DNA of 64,000 nt from Anaeramoeba flamelloides (taxonomy: Eukaryota; Metamonada; Anaeramoebidae): NCBI GenBank assembly GCA_027625915.1, contig JANTQA010000021.1:372001-436000 (forward strand). Direction: 5' to 3'. The notes under the pieces are model-generated. The model searched no databases. It was given only the letters and a program-made list of their open reading frames with translations, and had not been told where the DNA came from. A program made the translations under genes and the position numbers. Of the stretch, positions 10,880 to 22,893 are shown piece by piece; the first letter of the stretch is position 1; each line of letters starts with the position of its first letter.

Positions 10880-13740
10880 AAGATTTTATCATTCAATGTC
10901 AGAGGACTCAATGAAAAAAATAAAATTTCTATCTTAGAATCTTTTTTATTAAAATTAAATATTGATATCTGTCTAATACAAGAATCAAAAATTACAAAAA
11001 ATCCACGCTTTTTGAATTATTTTTCAATTAATAAAAAATCTTATGGAAAGAAAAATGGAAAGGGTGGTTTGTTAATAATAATAAAAAATATTTTTAAAGA
11101 TTTTACAAGAGAAGTTCTTTTACCAGATCTTGATATCATGGGAATCCAATTTACAGATATTATTATTATAAATGTATATAAAAGACACGATAGAAATAAA
11201 GAAATAAATGAAAAAATTCTTAATTTATTACAAAAATATCAAAATCATAACACAATTATTGGTGGTGATTTTGATTTGAATAAAAATCAAATAAATTATT
11301 TTTCTAAAGTTAACTTTAAAATTATTTTTAATACTAAGCCAAGTAGAAAAAATAATAACTTGGATTATTTTATCACAAATTTTAATAACTTAAAATCCAT
11401 CAAATCTAAAACTATTAAAAATAAAATTAGTGACCATAATGCAATCCTAAATAAATTCAATATCAAAAAAAAATTGGGAAATAAAAAATGTATATAAAAT
11501 TAAAGATATTGTAAAGTTTCATCTTGACTTTACAAATTTTTATAAATCTAAAAATTATCAACTTAATGAAAAGAATTTTAAAATTTTTAAAAAACAATTT
11601 AAACTAAAACAAAGAATTATTTTAAATATACCTAAAAATGATTTAAAATTATATAATCTAATTAATCGAGTATTTGAAAATAATGAATTAATTCAAGAAA
11701 TTAAAGACAGAAATTCAAAACAATATTTTAAATTAATAAATCAAATTAATTTTGAATTTGAAGATAATCAGAATTTTTGGAAAAGATTAATAGATTAAGA
11801 GAAACTTCAAGTAAAATGATTTTAAATAATGATAATATGTAAACATCTTATTTCGGGTTTGTTAAATCTATTAGTAAAAAAACCAAAAAAATATATATTA
11901 AATTTTATTAAAAATTTTAAATTAGATAAAAATAATTTATTAGATATTAAAGTAGAGGAAATATTTTCAACTTCTAAAATCAAAGAAATTATCAAATATC
12001 AAAAAAAATAAAACTGTCAAAGAATTTGATAAAATATTTCAATATAAATCGATAAAAAATCAAACTAGTGAATTTTATATAAATTATGACAAATTTCTCA
12101 GTACAATCCAAAAAATATTTTTTAATTGGATTAATGATATTTCTCAGAAAAATATCAAATTTATTAAAAAAAGAAATTTATTGTTCGTTCATAAATCAGG
12201 GGACGAAGGGATACCGCTGAATTATCGACCAATTTCAATTAATCAAACTCTTCCAAGATTTTTTCTAAAATTATTATATGCTGGAATCCAAGACTCTTGG
12301 GATTTAGTTTCAAAAAATCAGTTTGGTTTTAACAAGAAATTAGATACAAGAATTGCAGTTTTAAATTTATTAAATAGATATCAAAAGTTAAAAAATGAAT
12401 TCAAAAATGGAGATATTTATATTGTTACAATAGATATTCAAAAATGTTTTGACTCTATACATCATTCATTGATTTATTATTCAATTAAAAAATTTATTAA
12501 AAATGAAATTATTGTAAAATATCTACTTGCATATTATTCAAAAGAAGGAATTGGTGTTTATAAAGGAGATCCATTATCTCCTTTATTATTTGGATTTATT
12601 ACTCATTTTCTATTAGAAAAAATTAAAACATTAGCATACATGTTCAGATGTTTGCTGATGATCTAATTTTGCTTATGAAAGGATCATTGATAGAAATAAA
12701 TTTTCAACGAGAAAAAATCTTTAAAATTATAAAAGATTTCGGAATGAATCCAAATAGTGATAAAACGAAAAAAACTTTAATTCCAAAGAAAATTTTATAT
12801 CTTGGTATTTGGCTTGATAAAAAAACTCATTTAAAGTTTAACATTGAGAAAGTTAAGACCAATTTCAAAAAGTTAATCAATATCTTACAACAAAAAATTT
12901 TTTCGAATGGATTAAAAATTCAATTTTTTAAAGCTGTATTACATAGCCAACTATTATATGGATTAGAAATATTTGATTTAACAAAAACAGATTTTAAAGA
13001 TATTGATACTTGGATTAATAAAAAAATTACAAAATTTTTATTAATTAAACGACACTCTCCCAGGTTTTATTTATAAAAATGAAACAAAAATTGATCATGT
13101 TAGAATAACAATATATAAAAGAAGATTTAAATTAATACAAAAATTAAAAACCCTTGGTTTTGATGAATTAATTAATTATCTACCTTTTAGAGAAAAAGAA
13201 TATAAAAATATTAAGTGGCAATCAAATAACTTAAAAGAATTAGAATTTGAATTGGATAAATTCAGAATTGATCAATTAGAAAATAGCACAAGCTGGAAAG
13301 TCCAAAAATATTTAAAAATTATCCAAATAAATAACACAATAAACAAACAACAAAGATATTTAAAATAGAAGGGTTCAACTATAATTTTAAAACTCAGAAA
13401 ATTTACAAATTATTTAAATAGATACTCGTATGTTATGAATAAAAATAAATCAAAATATAGTGAGATATGTAAAAAAATAAATAATTTAGATATCATTGAA
13501 GATTTGGACCATTTTCTATGGAATTACTCAGCCTATGAAAATAATCGTAAAATCTGGATATCTGAATTAAAAAAAATTAATATATCTAATATATTAAAAA
13601 AATAATAATATTGAAAATATTATTATAAAAAAAGATTCATCAAGTTTATTAGCCTTAGTGGATAATAAACTTATCTTTGAGTCTTTAATAAGATTCCTAA
13701 ATAAAAATTTAGGAATTCGGGCACACAAGAGGGACTAATA
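10880..13740 (+). pseudogene. LINE ORF2: endonuclease, reverse transcriptase, C-terminal zinc region (broken)
   Basis: ORF2 nicks the target and copies the element RNA. The endonuclease (10880-11497) shows KILSFNVRGLNEKNK, CLIQESK, a GGDF block and KISDHNAI near its end, all expected of the AP-endonuclease-like fold. A linker in another frame (11500-11800) reads FHLDFTNFYKSKNYQLNEKN. The reverse transcriptase (12150-13070) has LNYRPISINQTLPRF, TIDIQKCFDSIHH (motif A), YKGDPLSPLLF (motif B) and FADDLILL (motif C, in a frame shifted from motif B). The C-terminal part (13080-13740) ends with LDHFLWNYSAYENNRKIW. At least five frame changes or stops are present, one at an A7 run (near 13603). Confidence 0.85.
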
Positions 13741-13783
13741 ACTCCCCCCTTAAATAATAATAAAAAAAAAATTCCACATTTTT

Positions 13784-14790
13784 CTAAATTATTTAAAAAA
13801 AAATTATTTTCTTTAAAAGAATAAAGAAATCTTATTACCTGTAAAGTAAGTGTACAAAAATACAATTTAAAAATAAAATCATAAAGTTCTAAAATAACAC
13901 ATTTTAAACAATCTACTTAAATTCAAAATAATAACAATAATTATTTTAAACTTGAAAAAAATTGAATTTTTTGATTATAAGAATAGTTCAAATCAATTTT
14001 TTCTCTTTATTGAACAAAAAAACCAGAGAAAAAGAACCAAGAAATTTTAATTAAAAATTCTTCCAAAATACTTTTTTAAAACTCTTGAAAATTCAACTTA
14101 TAATCTAAAGACATGATTTTTAATTTGATTATTTATAATAAATAATTAATTACTCAATCTTTGTTCTTTCAGTGAGTTATTAACAACCCAAAGATTGATG
14201 TATAAAGAGACTTTACAATTATTTCTCAAATTTCTTTCAAGATTTTCAAACAAATAAAAGAAATTCAAATCAATGAATCTAATAAAAAAAAATCTATAAA
14301 TATTTTCAAATAACTGATTTTAATACAAATAGTTACTTGTTAATACTCTTAAGATTCGAAAAAAGAATATTGGTAATTCTTTTAAATTTCAAGAAATTTA
14401 ATTAATGTTTGTATATAAAATATTAGATCAATTTTTTTAGATCTTCAAGAGATTAAAATATTTAGATATATTTTTTTTTATTTAAAAATAAGATTAAAGT
14501 ATAAAGGTTATTCGTAGATATAAACTCTCAGAAATTATTAAAAGTGAAATTTCTTTAAAAAAACATTTTTTTGCAAATTTTTATTTTTCTAATTTAATCC
14601 TAAAATACAACAAAACAAATATCTGGATCTTTTGACTGAAAATTTAAATGGCTAAAAATGAACACTTCTAAAAATAATCATTCATCTCTCTAAAGTTGAT
14701 AAATGAAGTTGTATAATAATGTTTAATTGTACCCTGGTGTAAATAATTTACTCAATTACCTTTGGAAAAAAAAAAATAATAATAGTTACT
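13784..14790 (+). repeat. ~0.95 kb dispersed repeat, copy 1
   Basis: From about 13884 this sequence matches 57105-58260, the repeat inside the VPS25 intron. Shared blocks include TTCTAAAATAACACA, AACAACCCAAAGATT (AATAACCCAAAGATT in the other copy), TCAAATAACTGATTTT, and TCAATTACCTTTGG / TCGGTTACCTTTGG near the right end. No coding frame. Both copies are heavily diverged, so it is old. Confidence 0.65.
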
Positions 14791-16213
14791 AGTCCCTTAA
14801 AAAGATTTTTAAAAATGAAATAATCTATCAAAAAAACTCAATGAACAATAAGTCTCCAAATGAACAGATGACAGGCATAATTGAAAGCTCAAAATGAAAA
14901 TTTAAGAGTTGTAGATATTCTAAAAATAACCTATTTTCTTTTTTGTTAAAAAACTATTAACAACCCCAATTAGTGTTTCGTACAAAAGATCTCAGTTCAA
15001 TTAAGATACTCAATATATACTTATCCTTTAAGGCTTTTTTTCCTCTTTTTTATTCAATAATTTTTTGAGTCCAGACTTGGAGGAGCCAAGCTAAAAGTAG
15101 CTGGGCATTATGATGGGCGAGATAGAATAATATGTTTCTAAAATAGATAAAATTTATCTTTTTCCATTCCAAGTATCTTTCGAATACACTTAAAACGGAC
15201 TTTTTTAAAGAGTTTCATTTGTTGGTTCATTTTGCAAAAACGAAAGTGAATGCTTTGTGATCTAAAAATAAAATGCGGTTAAGTATTTAGGTAACTTTAG
15301 ATATCAATTTATACCTGAAAAATTTTAACCGGGTGAGACAATCAACTTCTAAATACAAAAATAATAAATCAATTTTGCAACCAATATTTTACTATTTAAC
15401 CTTAATATCAATTGTTTTTCAAACCTTTCTAAATAGACTTCTTAGAACTTAAAATTTTCAGTTTCAATTCGTAGTGATAATTTATGAAAACTAAAAGATA
15501 TCCAAGTATCCAAAAAGCATTATTTTTCAAAGGGATCAACCTTAATAACAAAAAATTTTCCTTTTTTTTCAAATAAATTATTTTTAGTGGAAAAATTGTT
15601 TTTTTAAATAAGATTTCTTATTTCGATCAGCCCAAAAAGAATTTATGAAACATTTTTTGAAAATTGATTAAATACCAAATACAATATCAGAAAATATTCA
15701 AACCATATCAAAAGTCCCTTAGTGAAGTATAATTAATCAAAAATGTCTTTTCCTGAAAAGAATTCACATCAAGTTACTAGAAACAAAACAAAGTTTCGTT
15801 AATAATACAACTTTTTATTTTTCTGACAACTATTTCACAATATTTTTTTGGCATCAAATTGAAATCTAAAAAACCTTTCTGAGTATTAAACCCTGCGGAA
15901 CAAATTCTAATAAGAGGAAAAATGATTGACGAGTTGAATAATTTTGGTTTGAAAAAGAAATCATAAACAAAATTTTTGTGAATTAGATCACATTATTTTA
16001 CTGGTCACAAATTAGTTAAAAAAATCCTTGAAACAATTAAAAGTACTGAATTTTGATGATTGTTACCACTATTTCAAGTCTCACTGTTTAAGGATTATTT
16101 TGAAAGAAAAATAAAAATCAAAATGTGAAACATTTTTTTAATTATTAATTTGGCTTCTCTAAATTGTTTTATTTTTAATCAAATAATTACATTTCGAATT
16201 CAAAACAACGGAG
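14791..16213. other. 1.4 kb upstream of the BTB gene, no gene recognised
   Basis: Non-coding in appearance. A less AT-rich island at 15066-15126 stands out and is listed separately. The 3' part must hold the BTB promoter, but no specific element can be named. Confidence 0.5.
15066..15126. other. GC-rich island with two adjacent small hairpins
   Basis: CTTGGAGGAGCCAAG (stem CTTGG/CCAAG) is followed at once by AGCTAAAAGTAGCT (stem AGCTA/TAGCT), then GGGCATTATGATGGGCGAG. The base composition is unlike the surrounding A/T. It might be part of a structured RNA or a decayed exon; neither is proven. Confidence 0.3.
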
Positions 16214-18010
16214 ATGGACAGCAAGATTACACCCGTTTACAGCAAACTCAAACCTTATATAAATAATTCTGATCTTGCTGATGTAAAATTCTTGGTTGGC
16301 AAAGAGGTTACAGAATTTTATGGGCACAAATTCCTATTATCGATCACGTCACCAATGTGGCGAACCATGTTTTACTTGAGCAACTGGAGTGAAACTAAGA
16401 GTAATGGAATTTCAGAGGTGAAAATACCTGACATTGATCCAGATGTCTTTATAAAAATTCTGGAATTTAGTTATATCAGAAAAATTGAATTGGAGGAGGG
16501 GAGTGTTATGAAGGTGTTAAAGGCGTCAGACAAGTTTTTAATGGAGGAACTAAAAGAATATTGTTTTGAATTTTTAATCAATAATTTGAATGTCAAAAAT
16601 GCAATAAGCACGTACCAGGAGATAATCAAAATGAATAACCAAAGGCAAATGGAACGAACCCTGAAGTACATTGCCACAAGAAGAGAAGTGTTGATGACAC
16701 CAAATTGTTTTATCAATGTCAGCACAAAGACCCTTCTAAATATTTTAAATTGTGACGAGCTATTAGTAAAAGAAATCCACTTACTCAACAGACTAATTGA
16801 AAGGATCAAATCAAAATATACCATGGGCCGAAGAAATTCTCTGAATTCACAAAACGAAAATGATCACACCAAAGAAAGTATGAATACAAAAATCGAAGAA
16901 CGAAGTGACGAATTTAAAGAAAACGAGAACAAGACCAAGAACGTTCTGAAGAAAAGCAAGTCGAAGAACAAGAGTTGGTATAAGAACTCGAAAGGAGAGA
17001 ATGACAAAAATAAAACAATTTGGTTCAAAACTGATCAAAATCTGAAAGAAGTATTGGACACGTTTCCCTTCCAATTTACAATAGTGCGCTGTTTAAAAGA
17101 AGAGTGGATCAAATCCATTGACAACTCTGATCTTAAATTGTTAGCCAAGGTCCAATGGCCAAGATTTCTTGAAAGCGAATACCAATACATTTTGGACACC
17201 AAACTTTTCAATAAGACGAAAATCAAAAAATACCTTAATTTTATCAAAGAGACTAATTTGCCCCCCAAGTATCTTGGAATTTCTGGAAATGTAAATGTGA
17301 AAACAAACAAACACCCGTCGCGAAAACCACGTATAAAAAAATCTGAAATTAAGGTCTTGCTATTAGCAGCCCATAATAACAGTTACCGCCGTAAGGACGT
17401 TATGAAATCGCTAAAATCAACAGGTATTACGTATGTCAAGGAGATCAATTTATGTGAACGTACCCCGACTTATAAGGAAGTTAAAGGATTTGATGCAATA
17501 TTCTTATTCTCCTTAAGCAATTTCGAATCTCCGACTTCTGTTGGTGATATATTGGCAGAATATGTTGACAACCTTGGTGGGGTAGTAATATGCACAATTA
17601 ACGCGCTAAGGAGCGATAACAACGAACGGCGGGGATTAAAAGGAAGAATCGTGAGCGAGGATTATTTGCCAATCAAGAAGGGGAAAGAAATAAGCCAAGA
17701 AAGGAGAATATTGGGGAAGGTGGAAGCTAAGGCTCATTATATAATGAATGGCGTGAAATCATTTGATGCAGGGAAAAATTCTTGGCACATTAAAACAAAA
17801 GAAGTAACTAACGATTCAATTGTTATTTGTAGATTCGATAATGGTAATATAATGATTTGTGAAAAGACAGTGCCAGATCGAGGCAAAGTTGTTGTATTAA
17901 ATTTCTTTCCGGTTTCAGATTCTGTCAGAAATAACGACGATTATTGGTTGACAAATACTGACGGTTATCATATACTTGCCAACTCAATTGAATATGCTGC
18001 ACAAAAGTAG
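16214..18010 (+). CDS. BTB/BACK protein with C-terminal GATase/ThuA-like domain
   Basis: 598 residues, intronless, starting at the first ATG after a stop-rich A/T leader. Residues ~18-110 form a BTB/POZ domain (SDLADVKFLVGK, then YGHKFLLSITSPMWRTMFY, then VKIPDIDPDVFIKILEFSY); BTB domains dimerise and often recruit cullin-3. Residues ~115-200 look like a BACK helical region, followed by a Lys/Asn-rich linker (~205-275) and a second helical stretch (WIKSIDNSDLKLLAKVQWPR). Residues ~375-598 resemble class I glutamine-amidotransferase-like/ThuA folds: IKVLLLAAHN, FDAIFLFS, YVDNLGGVVICTINALRS and the end GKVVVLNFFPVSDSVR, then TDGYHILANSIEYA. No obvious nucleophilic Cys elbow is seen, so this domain is probably a binding module rather than an amidotransferase. 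Base composition is clearly less AT-rich than its neighbours, as expected of a constrained gene. The BTB call is firm; the GATase-like call is from pattern recall. Confidence 0.88.
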   Translation: MDSKITPVYSKLKPYINNSDLADVKFLVGKEVTEFYGHKFLLSITSPMWRTMFYLSNWSETKSNGISEVKIPDIDPDVFIKILEFSYIRKIELEEGSVMKVLKASDKFLMEELKEYCFEFLINNLNVKNAISTYQEIIKMNNQRQMERTLKYIATRREVLMTPNCFINVSTKTLLNILNCDELLVKEIHLLNRLIERIKSKYTMGRRNSLNSQNENDHTKESMNTKIEERSDEFKENENKTKNVLKKSKSKNKSWYKNSKGENDKNKTIWFKTDQNLKEVLDTFPFQFTIVRCLKEEWIKSIDNSDLKLLAKVQWPRFLESEYQYILDTKLFNKTKIKKYLNFIKETNLPPKYLGISGNVNVKTNKHPSRKPRIKKSEIKVLLLAAHNNSYRRKDVMKSLKSTGITYVKEINLCERTPTYKEVKGFDAIFLFSLSNFESPTSVGDILAEYVDNLGGVVICTINALRSDNNERRGLKGRIVSEDYLPIKKGKEISQERRILGKVEAKAHYIMNGVKSFDAGKNSWHIKTKEVTNDSIVICRFDNGNIMICEKTVPDRGKVVVLNFFPVSDSVRNNDDYWLTNTDGYHILANSIEYAAQK

Positions 18011-18409
18011 ATGGGGGTTTGTTTTAATATTGCTTTTATTTGTTTTTATTATTATTTTTTTTTTTTTTGATTTAAATGATAATATTTATAGGTAGATAAA
18101 TAGTGATATTATATTCAAATTTTATTTTTTACAAAAAAAAGTTCAATGTAAAATTTGCAAAAAATAGCCCATTTTTGTATTTATATGGGTATAATCAAAT
18201 AAATAATATTTTTTTTTTTTCTTTTTTCACTTTTTTTTTTTCCTTTAACTCACAATTGTTAAATGTCAAACGATCATTCCTTTAAAGACAATCCAATTCA
18301 AAATTATTGAGACACTAAAAATTAATTTTTGAAATGAGAATCTAATTAAAATCTGTACTCTAAAAAATAACAAATTAGAACCTTTTACCTAATTGAAATG
18401 TTCACAAGT

Positions 18410-18435
18410 ATTTATTTATTTATTTATTTATTTAT
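18410..18435 (+). repeat. (TTTA)n microsatellite
   Basis: About six perfect TTTA units. Confidence 0.9.
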
Positions 18436-18544
18436 TGAAGGAAAGGGGTAATTAAAGAAAATTGCAGCAAAAAAAAAAAAAAAGAGAAAAAGAAAAAGAA
18501 TTAAAATAATATTAAATATAAAAAAAAGAATAATTTCATTTGGT

Positions 18545-18925
18545 TGTATAAATTAAAAATTTATCTGTTCTTGTTAGGTTTTCAGAGTTTTTTATTTAAC
18601 CCAAAAATCAATAGATTTTATAGATACAATTAAAAACTTTATGAAAACCGCCGTTATCTTATCTAGGATGTAAAAGAATTGAGTTGTAATCCAAGATTAT
18701 ACTTAATTCATGAAAAATTTTGAACTTTGGTAAAAGTTTTTTTTAATTTTTAAATTAAAAGCAATTTCAAAAATTTTCTATTTATTTTTAAAATTAAAAA
18801 AAAACCACTGTTAGCTTTTTCAGAATTTAAAAGAATTGAGTAAAATCAAAAGATTTTTCTACATTCTTCTAAATTCTGGAAAAACTATGTACTCTATGGC
18901 ACTTGACGACAATTGGAGATACACC
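18545..18925. repeat. hairpin/GGCACT repeat cluster, copy 2
   Basis: Palindrome at 18821-18879 (CAGAATTTAAAAGAATTGAG ... TTCTAAATTCTGG), preceded by CCGCCGTTATC and AACCACTGTTAGC, and followed by ATGGCACTTGACGACA. Same layout as 3600-3730. Confidence 0.65.
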
Positions 18926-19741
18926 ATCAGAATTCATAGATGTTCCAAAAAATAAAGGAAGATAAAAAGAACATCAATGAAAAAAACATTCCAAAATCTA
19001 TGATTACTGATGGGTACCCTAAGGTATTTCAAAAAAAGTGGTTTTTTTTTTTTTTTACATTTCATGAAAAATCATCTTTGTTCGTCAAAGTATTCATTAA
19101 TTGACAATCCCTAATTATGTTTAATATTAATACTAATTGAATCAACAACTAAATTATTTCAAAATATGTTTGTTGAAATATTTCCCAAAAATTAAAAAAA
19201 AAAAAAGAATTTTTTTGGTGAAAACAGTAAGCGGCTAATTTCAATACAAAACTGTAAATATTGAAAACGGTACAAATGATTTTTTAAATTATAATATGTA
19301 GTTATGTATTTTAAATTCTATTTGAGAATTTATTGAGATTTTACATATTATGAAAACGGTTTTTTCAATCGAAAAGAAAATAATAAACACCAATTTTCAC
19401 TCCTAAAAAAATATCAGATAAAATCGAAGATCAGAAAATTTAATATCTTTTATTTATGTAATACATATTAACAAACAAATTGAATTGTTATCAAGAATTG
19501 ATAAATTGTAGTTAATTTTTTTGATGTTTAAATAGTTTTTTGAAGATTGATTTTAATAGAGAGATTGTAAAATAAATTTCCTATCACTTACTTGGAAATG
19601 TCTTAGGATACCACTGTCACTAGACATTTTATTTTTTTTAAATATTTAAAAATTGAGAAAAATTAAAGATTATAATCAAAAATTTTGTTTTGAAAAAAAA
19701 ATCTAGATACAACCTCTAAGAATGGAGTAATATGTACCCAA

Positions 19742-19744
<3 letters not shown>

Positions 19745-19774
<30 letters not shown>
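19745..19774 (+). repeat. (TA)n microsatellite
   Basis: About fifteen TA units. Confidence 0.9.
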
Positions 19775-19775
<1 letters not shown>

Positions 19776-20627
19776 TTGAATTCAGAATTTTTAACATACA
19801 AAAATTTAATTTTTGAAAAAAAAATCTTATTAAATAGATTTTAGAATCAATACCAAATTGCAACCTTTCACTATTTGAAAAGTTAATAATTATTTATAAA
19901 TTATAATACTTGCAAAACATAAAATATTGAAGAATTCATCATCAATCAAAATATAATAAATTATTTAAAAAAAATAGAAGAGAAGATTTACAACAGAAAA
20001 TTGTATTGAATTTATTGTTAAGGGGTAAAAGTTAAAAAAAAAATACATAATCTGGTAAAAAAGATGATTTGTAAGGTTGCTAAATCTGGGTCTTCTAATT
20101 CAAAGAAAGTTGAGATATAAGATTGTTTCGGTAGAGTTCTTTGAAGTATTTAGAACTGAATTCAGTTCTCAAAGATATAAAAAAAGAGTTTATAAAATAA
20201 AATCGGGAGTCGAGAAAAAAAAAAATAATATTTGAAAAATAAATAATATCACAAAACTTGAAGTTTTTGGATCAAGAGAAATTTGTCTCTTTTTGCAGTC
20301 TGTAGTGATTATTTGGATTCCAGTTACTTTTTTTTCAAATATTTTGTAGAGTCATATTCGTAAATAACCCTTCTATAGTAATATCATAGATTTCTTTTAT
20401 TTTCAAGGTAATTCATCAGTTAAGATTTGAAATGGAAATTATAAACAAAATTACCATCAGATCTGAGAAAAGGTACATTATCAAAAGTGTTTGAATTATG
20501 AAAAACTCAGAGTTTTTTTGTATAAAAGAATATCTCAATGAGTACCTTTAATTAAGATTAAGGAAACTCTTTCAACAAAGTTTTTATCAACAATTTCAAT
20601 GTTTTCATCTTAAAATGTATTCCTTAA

Positions 20628-21370
20628 GGGATTAGCTTCAAAATAGATTTCTCTATAATCAAAGTATGTTGTAATTGGGTGTAAATGATATCAGTACTTC
20701 ATGGCTCAAATGGTTCTAAAAAATATATTATAAATCTTATTGTACAACAAATTATTACATTTTTTACTAAGGATCAAAATTAAAAAAGTTTTCATTTTGT
20801 AAAAATTTTTTTTAATTCCTTTTCCAAATCCCAAAATAGAAACCCAAAATACAGTATTCTGGTATTTAATATTTTAGATTTAGAACTTCCAAAAGTAACT
20901 ATTTTTATAATTCCATAGATAAACTTAGAAATAATCTTATAAAAGCACAAAGACTGATTAGTTTTTTGTCTGTTTTTTTGATAAAGCTTATTGTATCATC
21001 AATATATTTCCAAAATTAGAGAAATACTTTGTCAAAAAACTTTATTCGTTAATTATTTTATTTTTAAAAAAAAACGAATTTTTTAACAACTAATCTACAT
21101 TTCGCCACAAATTTAAGAAAGATATTTTGTGACTTTGTAGTCTGAATATTGACCATTCAACCTTTAAATTTATGGCCAAATGCAGATTTTATTCTGAAAT
21201 TGTTGGGTTTTTTACTAATACATAGATCATTTTTAATTGATGAGATCAACAAATATTACTACTTGACTAATCGATTTTTTAGAGACATTTAAACCATGTA
21301 AAACTAATGTGATTTGGTCCAATAACAACATTCTTTGATTTTAGGCTTCAGTTTGGTGGGCGCTAATCCC
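20628..21370. mobile_element. TTAA-flanked non-autonomous DNA transposon, copy 1
   Basis: Bounded by TTAA on both sides (20624-20627, 21371-21374) with inverted ends GGGATTAGCTTC / GGGATTAGCGCC. A second copy of similar length is at 36827-37571 and a left-part copy at 40254-40620. TTAA duplications are known for piggyBac-type elements, but those usually begin CCC, so superfamily is uncertain. No protein encoded. It ends 112 bp before the proposed helicase start codon. Confidence 0.8.
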
Positions 21371-21486
21371 TTAAGAAAAAAACTATACAAAAAGGAAAAA
21401 TCTCTCGAGAAATCATTTTTTTGAAATATTAGTTTTTAGTATAAAATAACAAGAATTTGATTTAAAAAAACCTACAATTGCTTTTG

Positions 21487-22861
21487 ATGCAAGGTAAGTT
21501 TAATTTGAAACACTTTTGTTTTGATTTTTTTTTTTCACGAGTAACGATGCTGAATTAAAACATAAATTAACATTAATAGAGCATATTAGTTCGTTTTTGA
21601 ATTATTTAACACCAATTCAATTACAGGCAGCTAAATTTCCACCACAAAAGCCACTTCTTATCTCTGGTTGTGCGGTAATATTTTCTTTCTCTTGTTTTCT
21701 CTTTGTAATCGATTTAACAAGGAATGGATTTCTTAAAAAGAACTTTGTTGAAAAAATCCAAAAATCAAAAAACTCAAATCAACAAATTCATAACACCACA
21801 ACATTGAACCCAAAAAACAAATAAAAACAACAAAAATAAATAAACAAAACTAAAAAAACAAAATAAAACAATAAAAAAAACAATAAAACAAACAAAAAAT
21901 GGGACAAAAGGGTTGTGGAAAAACACGAGTTTTGATCTCAAGGGTTGTGTATCTACTTGACAATGGCGTTGAAGGGTCTAAATTTTTATTTTTAACTTCA
22001 ACAACAGAACAGGCGACGATTGTTGCAGATGCCATTAAGCATATGGCTCTTGATAAAAAACAAAGCCGCTTTATTACTGTAACTACCTTCCCAAAGCTGT
22101 GTCTTCGTATAATTAAAGAGAACCAAAAGTTAAATACTTTTAAAAACGGATCAAAGAGGATGACGCCCTTAAAGTACCACGAATTGGTTAAGCACATTTT
22201 AAAGGATTGGATGGAATTAAAAGAAAGAAGATCGGAAGGTATCAACAAAAAGCAACAAATGGTATCCAAACTCAGAAGGATGCTTCAAAATAAGAGCAGT
22301 GATCAAGAGTCTGCAAGCAACATCCAAAAGATCAGCAAAATGAAAATGAAAGAAATGGTTAATTTCATCCGGTGGGCAAAATCACACCAATTTGCATCAA
22401 ATAAATTTGTTGACGAATATGAGCATATCTTATTGACATATACAAACAAACTAAGAGAAACGTTTCTAATTGATTGGAATGACATCTACTTAAGTGTCGT
22501 CCAAATGTTCCAGATGTACCAGCAGGTGTTAAGCCATTATCGGAATCAATTTGGCATCATATTGGTTGACGACTATCAAGATTTAAATTCTTTACAGGTC
22601 TCAATCATTACATTTCTTTCACAAAACTCGGGCATGATCACTGTTGCAGGCAATCTTAATGAGTCGATACGATCCAAGCACGGATCAGATTTTACTCATT
22701 TTAAGAATTTTCAAACAGATTTCCTTAATAGCACATCAATACAATTAGATCAAAATAATCTTAATTCATTTTTTAGTCCTCGTTCAACAAGATTACTATT
22801 TTATTCATCTCAATGCCTATTAAACCCGGAATTATCAAATTCACAACCAGAATTAATCCTA

Positions 22862-22893
<32 letters not shown>

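Larger units (their letters stand above)
10298..13767 (+). mobile_element. LINE (non-LTR retrotransposon), 5'-truncated, with 16-bp target-site duplication
   Basis: Flanked by direct repeats of AAAATTCCACATTTTT (10282-10297 and 13768-13783), the signature of target-primed reverse transcription. It carries the tail of an ORF1-like protein, an AP-type endonuclease, a reverse transcriptase and a C-terminal zinc-binding region, then the 3' end ACTCCCCCCTTAAATAATAA and an A-rich tail. Several stops and frameshifts make it non-functional. The same 3' end is found at 48655-49057 and 63205-64000, both on the minus strand. Domain order fits L1-like LINEs; clade not determined. Confidence 0.9.
18011..20623. 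other. 2.6 kb intergenic stretch, repeats only
   Basis: After the BTB stop come low-complexity A/T, a TTTA microsatellite (18410-18435), a hairpin repeat copy (18545-18925), an imperfect inverted repeat (18925-19015) and a (TA)n run (19745-19774). No coding frame with a recognisable domain. Confidence 0.5.

Noticed and set aside
18103-18285. 60-codon ORF after the BTB gene
   Set aside because: Phe-rich translation of T runs, no domain, stops in relatives of the sequence cannot be tested but coding character is absent.
21540-21579. Alternative acceptor at 21541 for the helicase, giving SNDAELKHKLTLI as extra N-terminus
   Set aside because: The frame is open and the pyrimidine tract is better, but it does not join in phase to the GTAAGT donor after ATG and no other start was found. 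Kept as an alternative.
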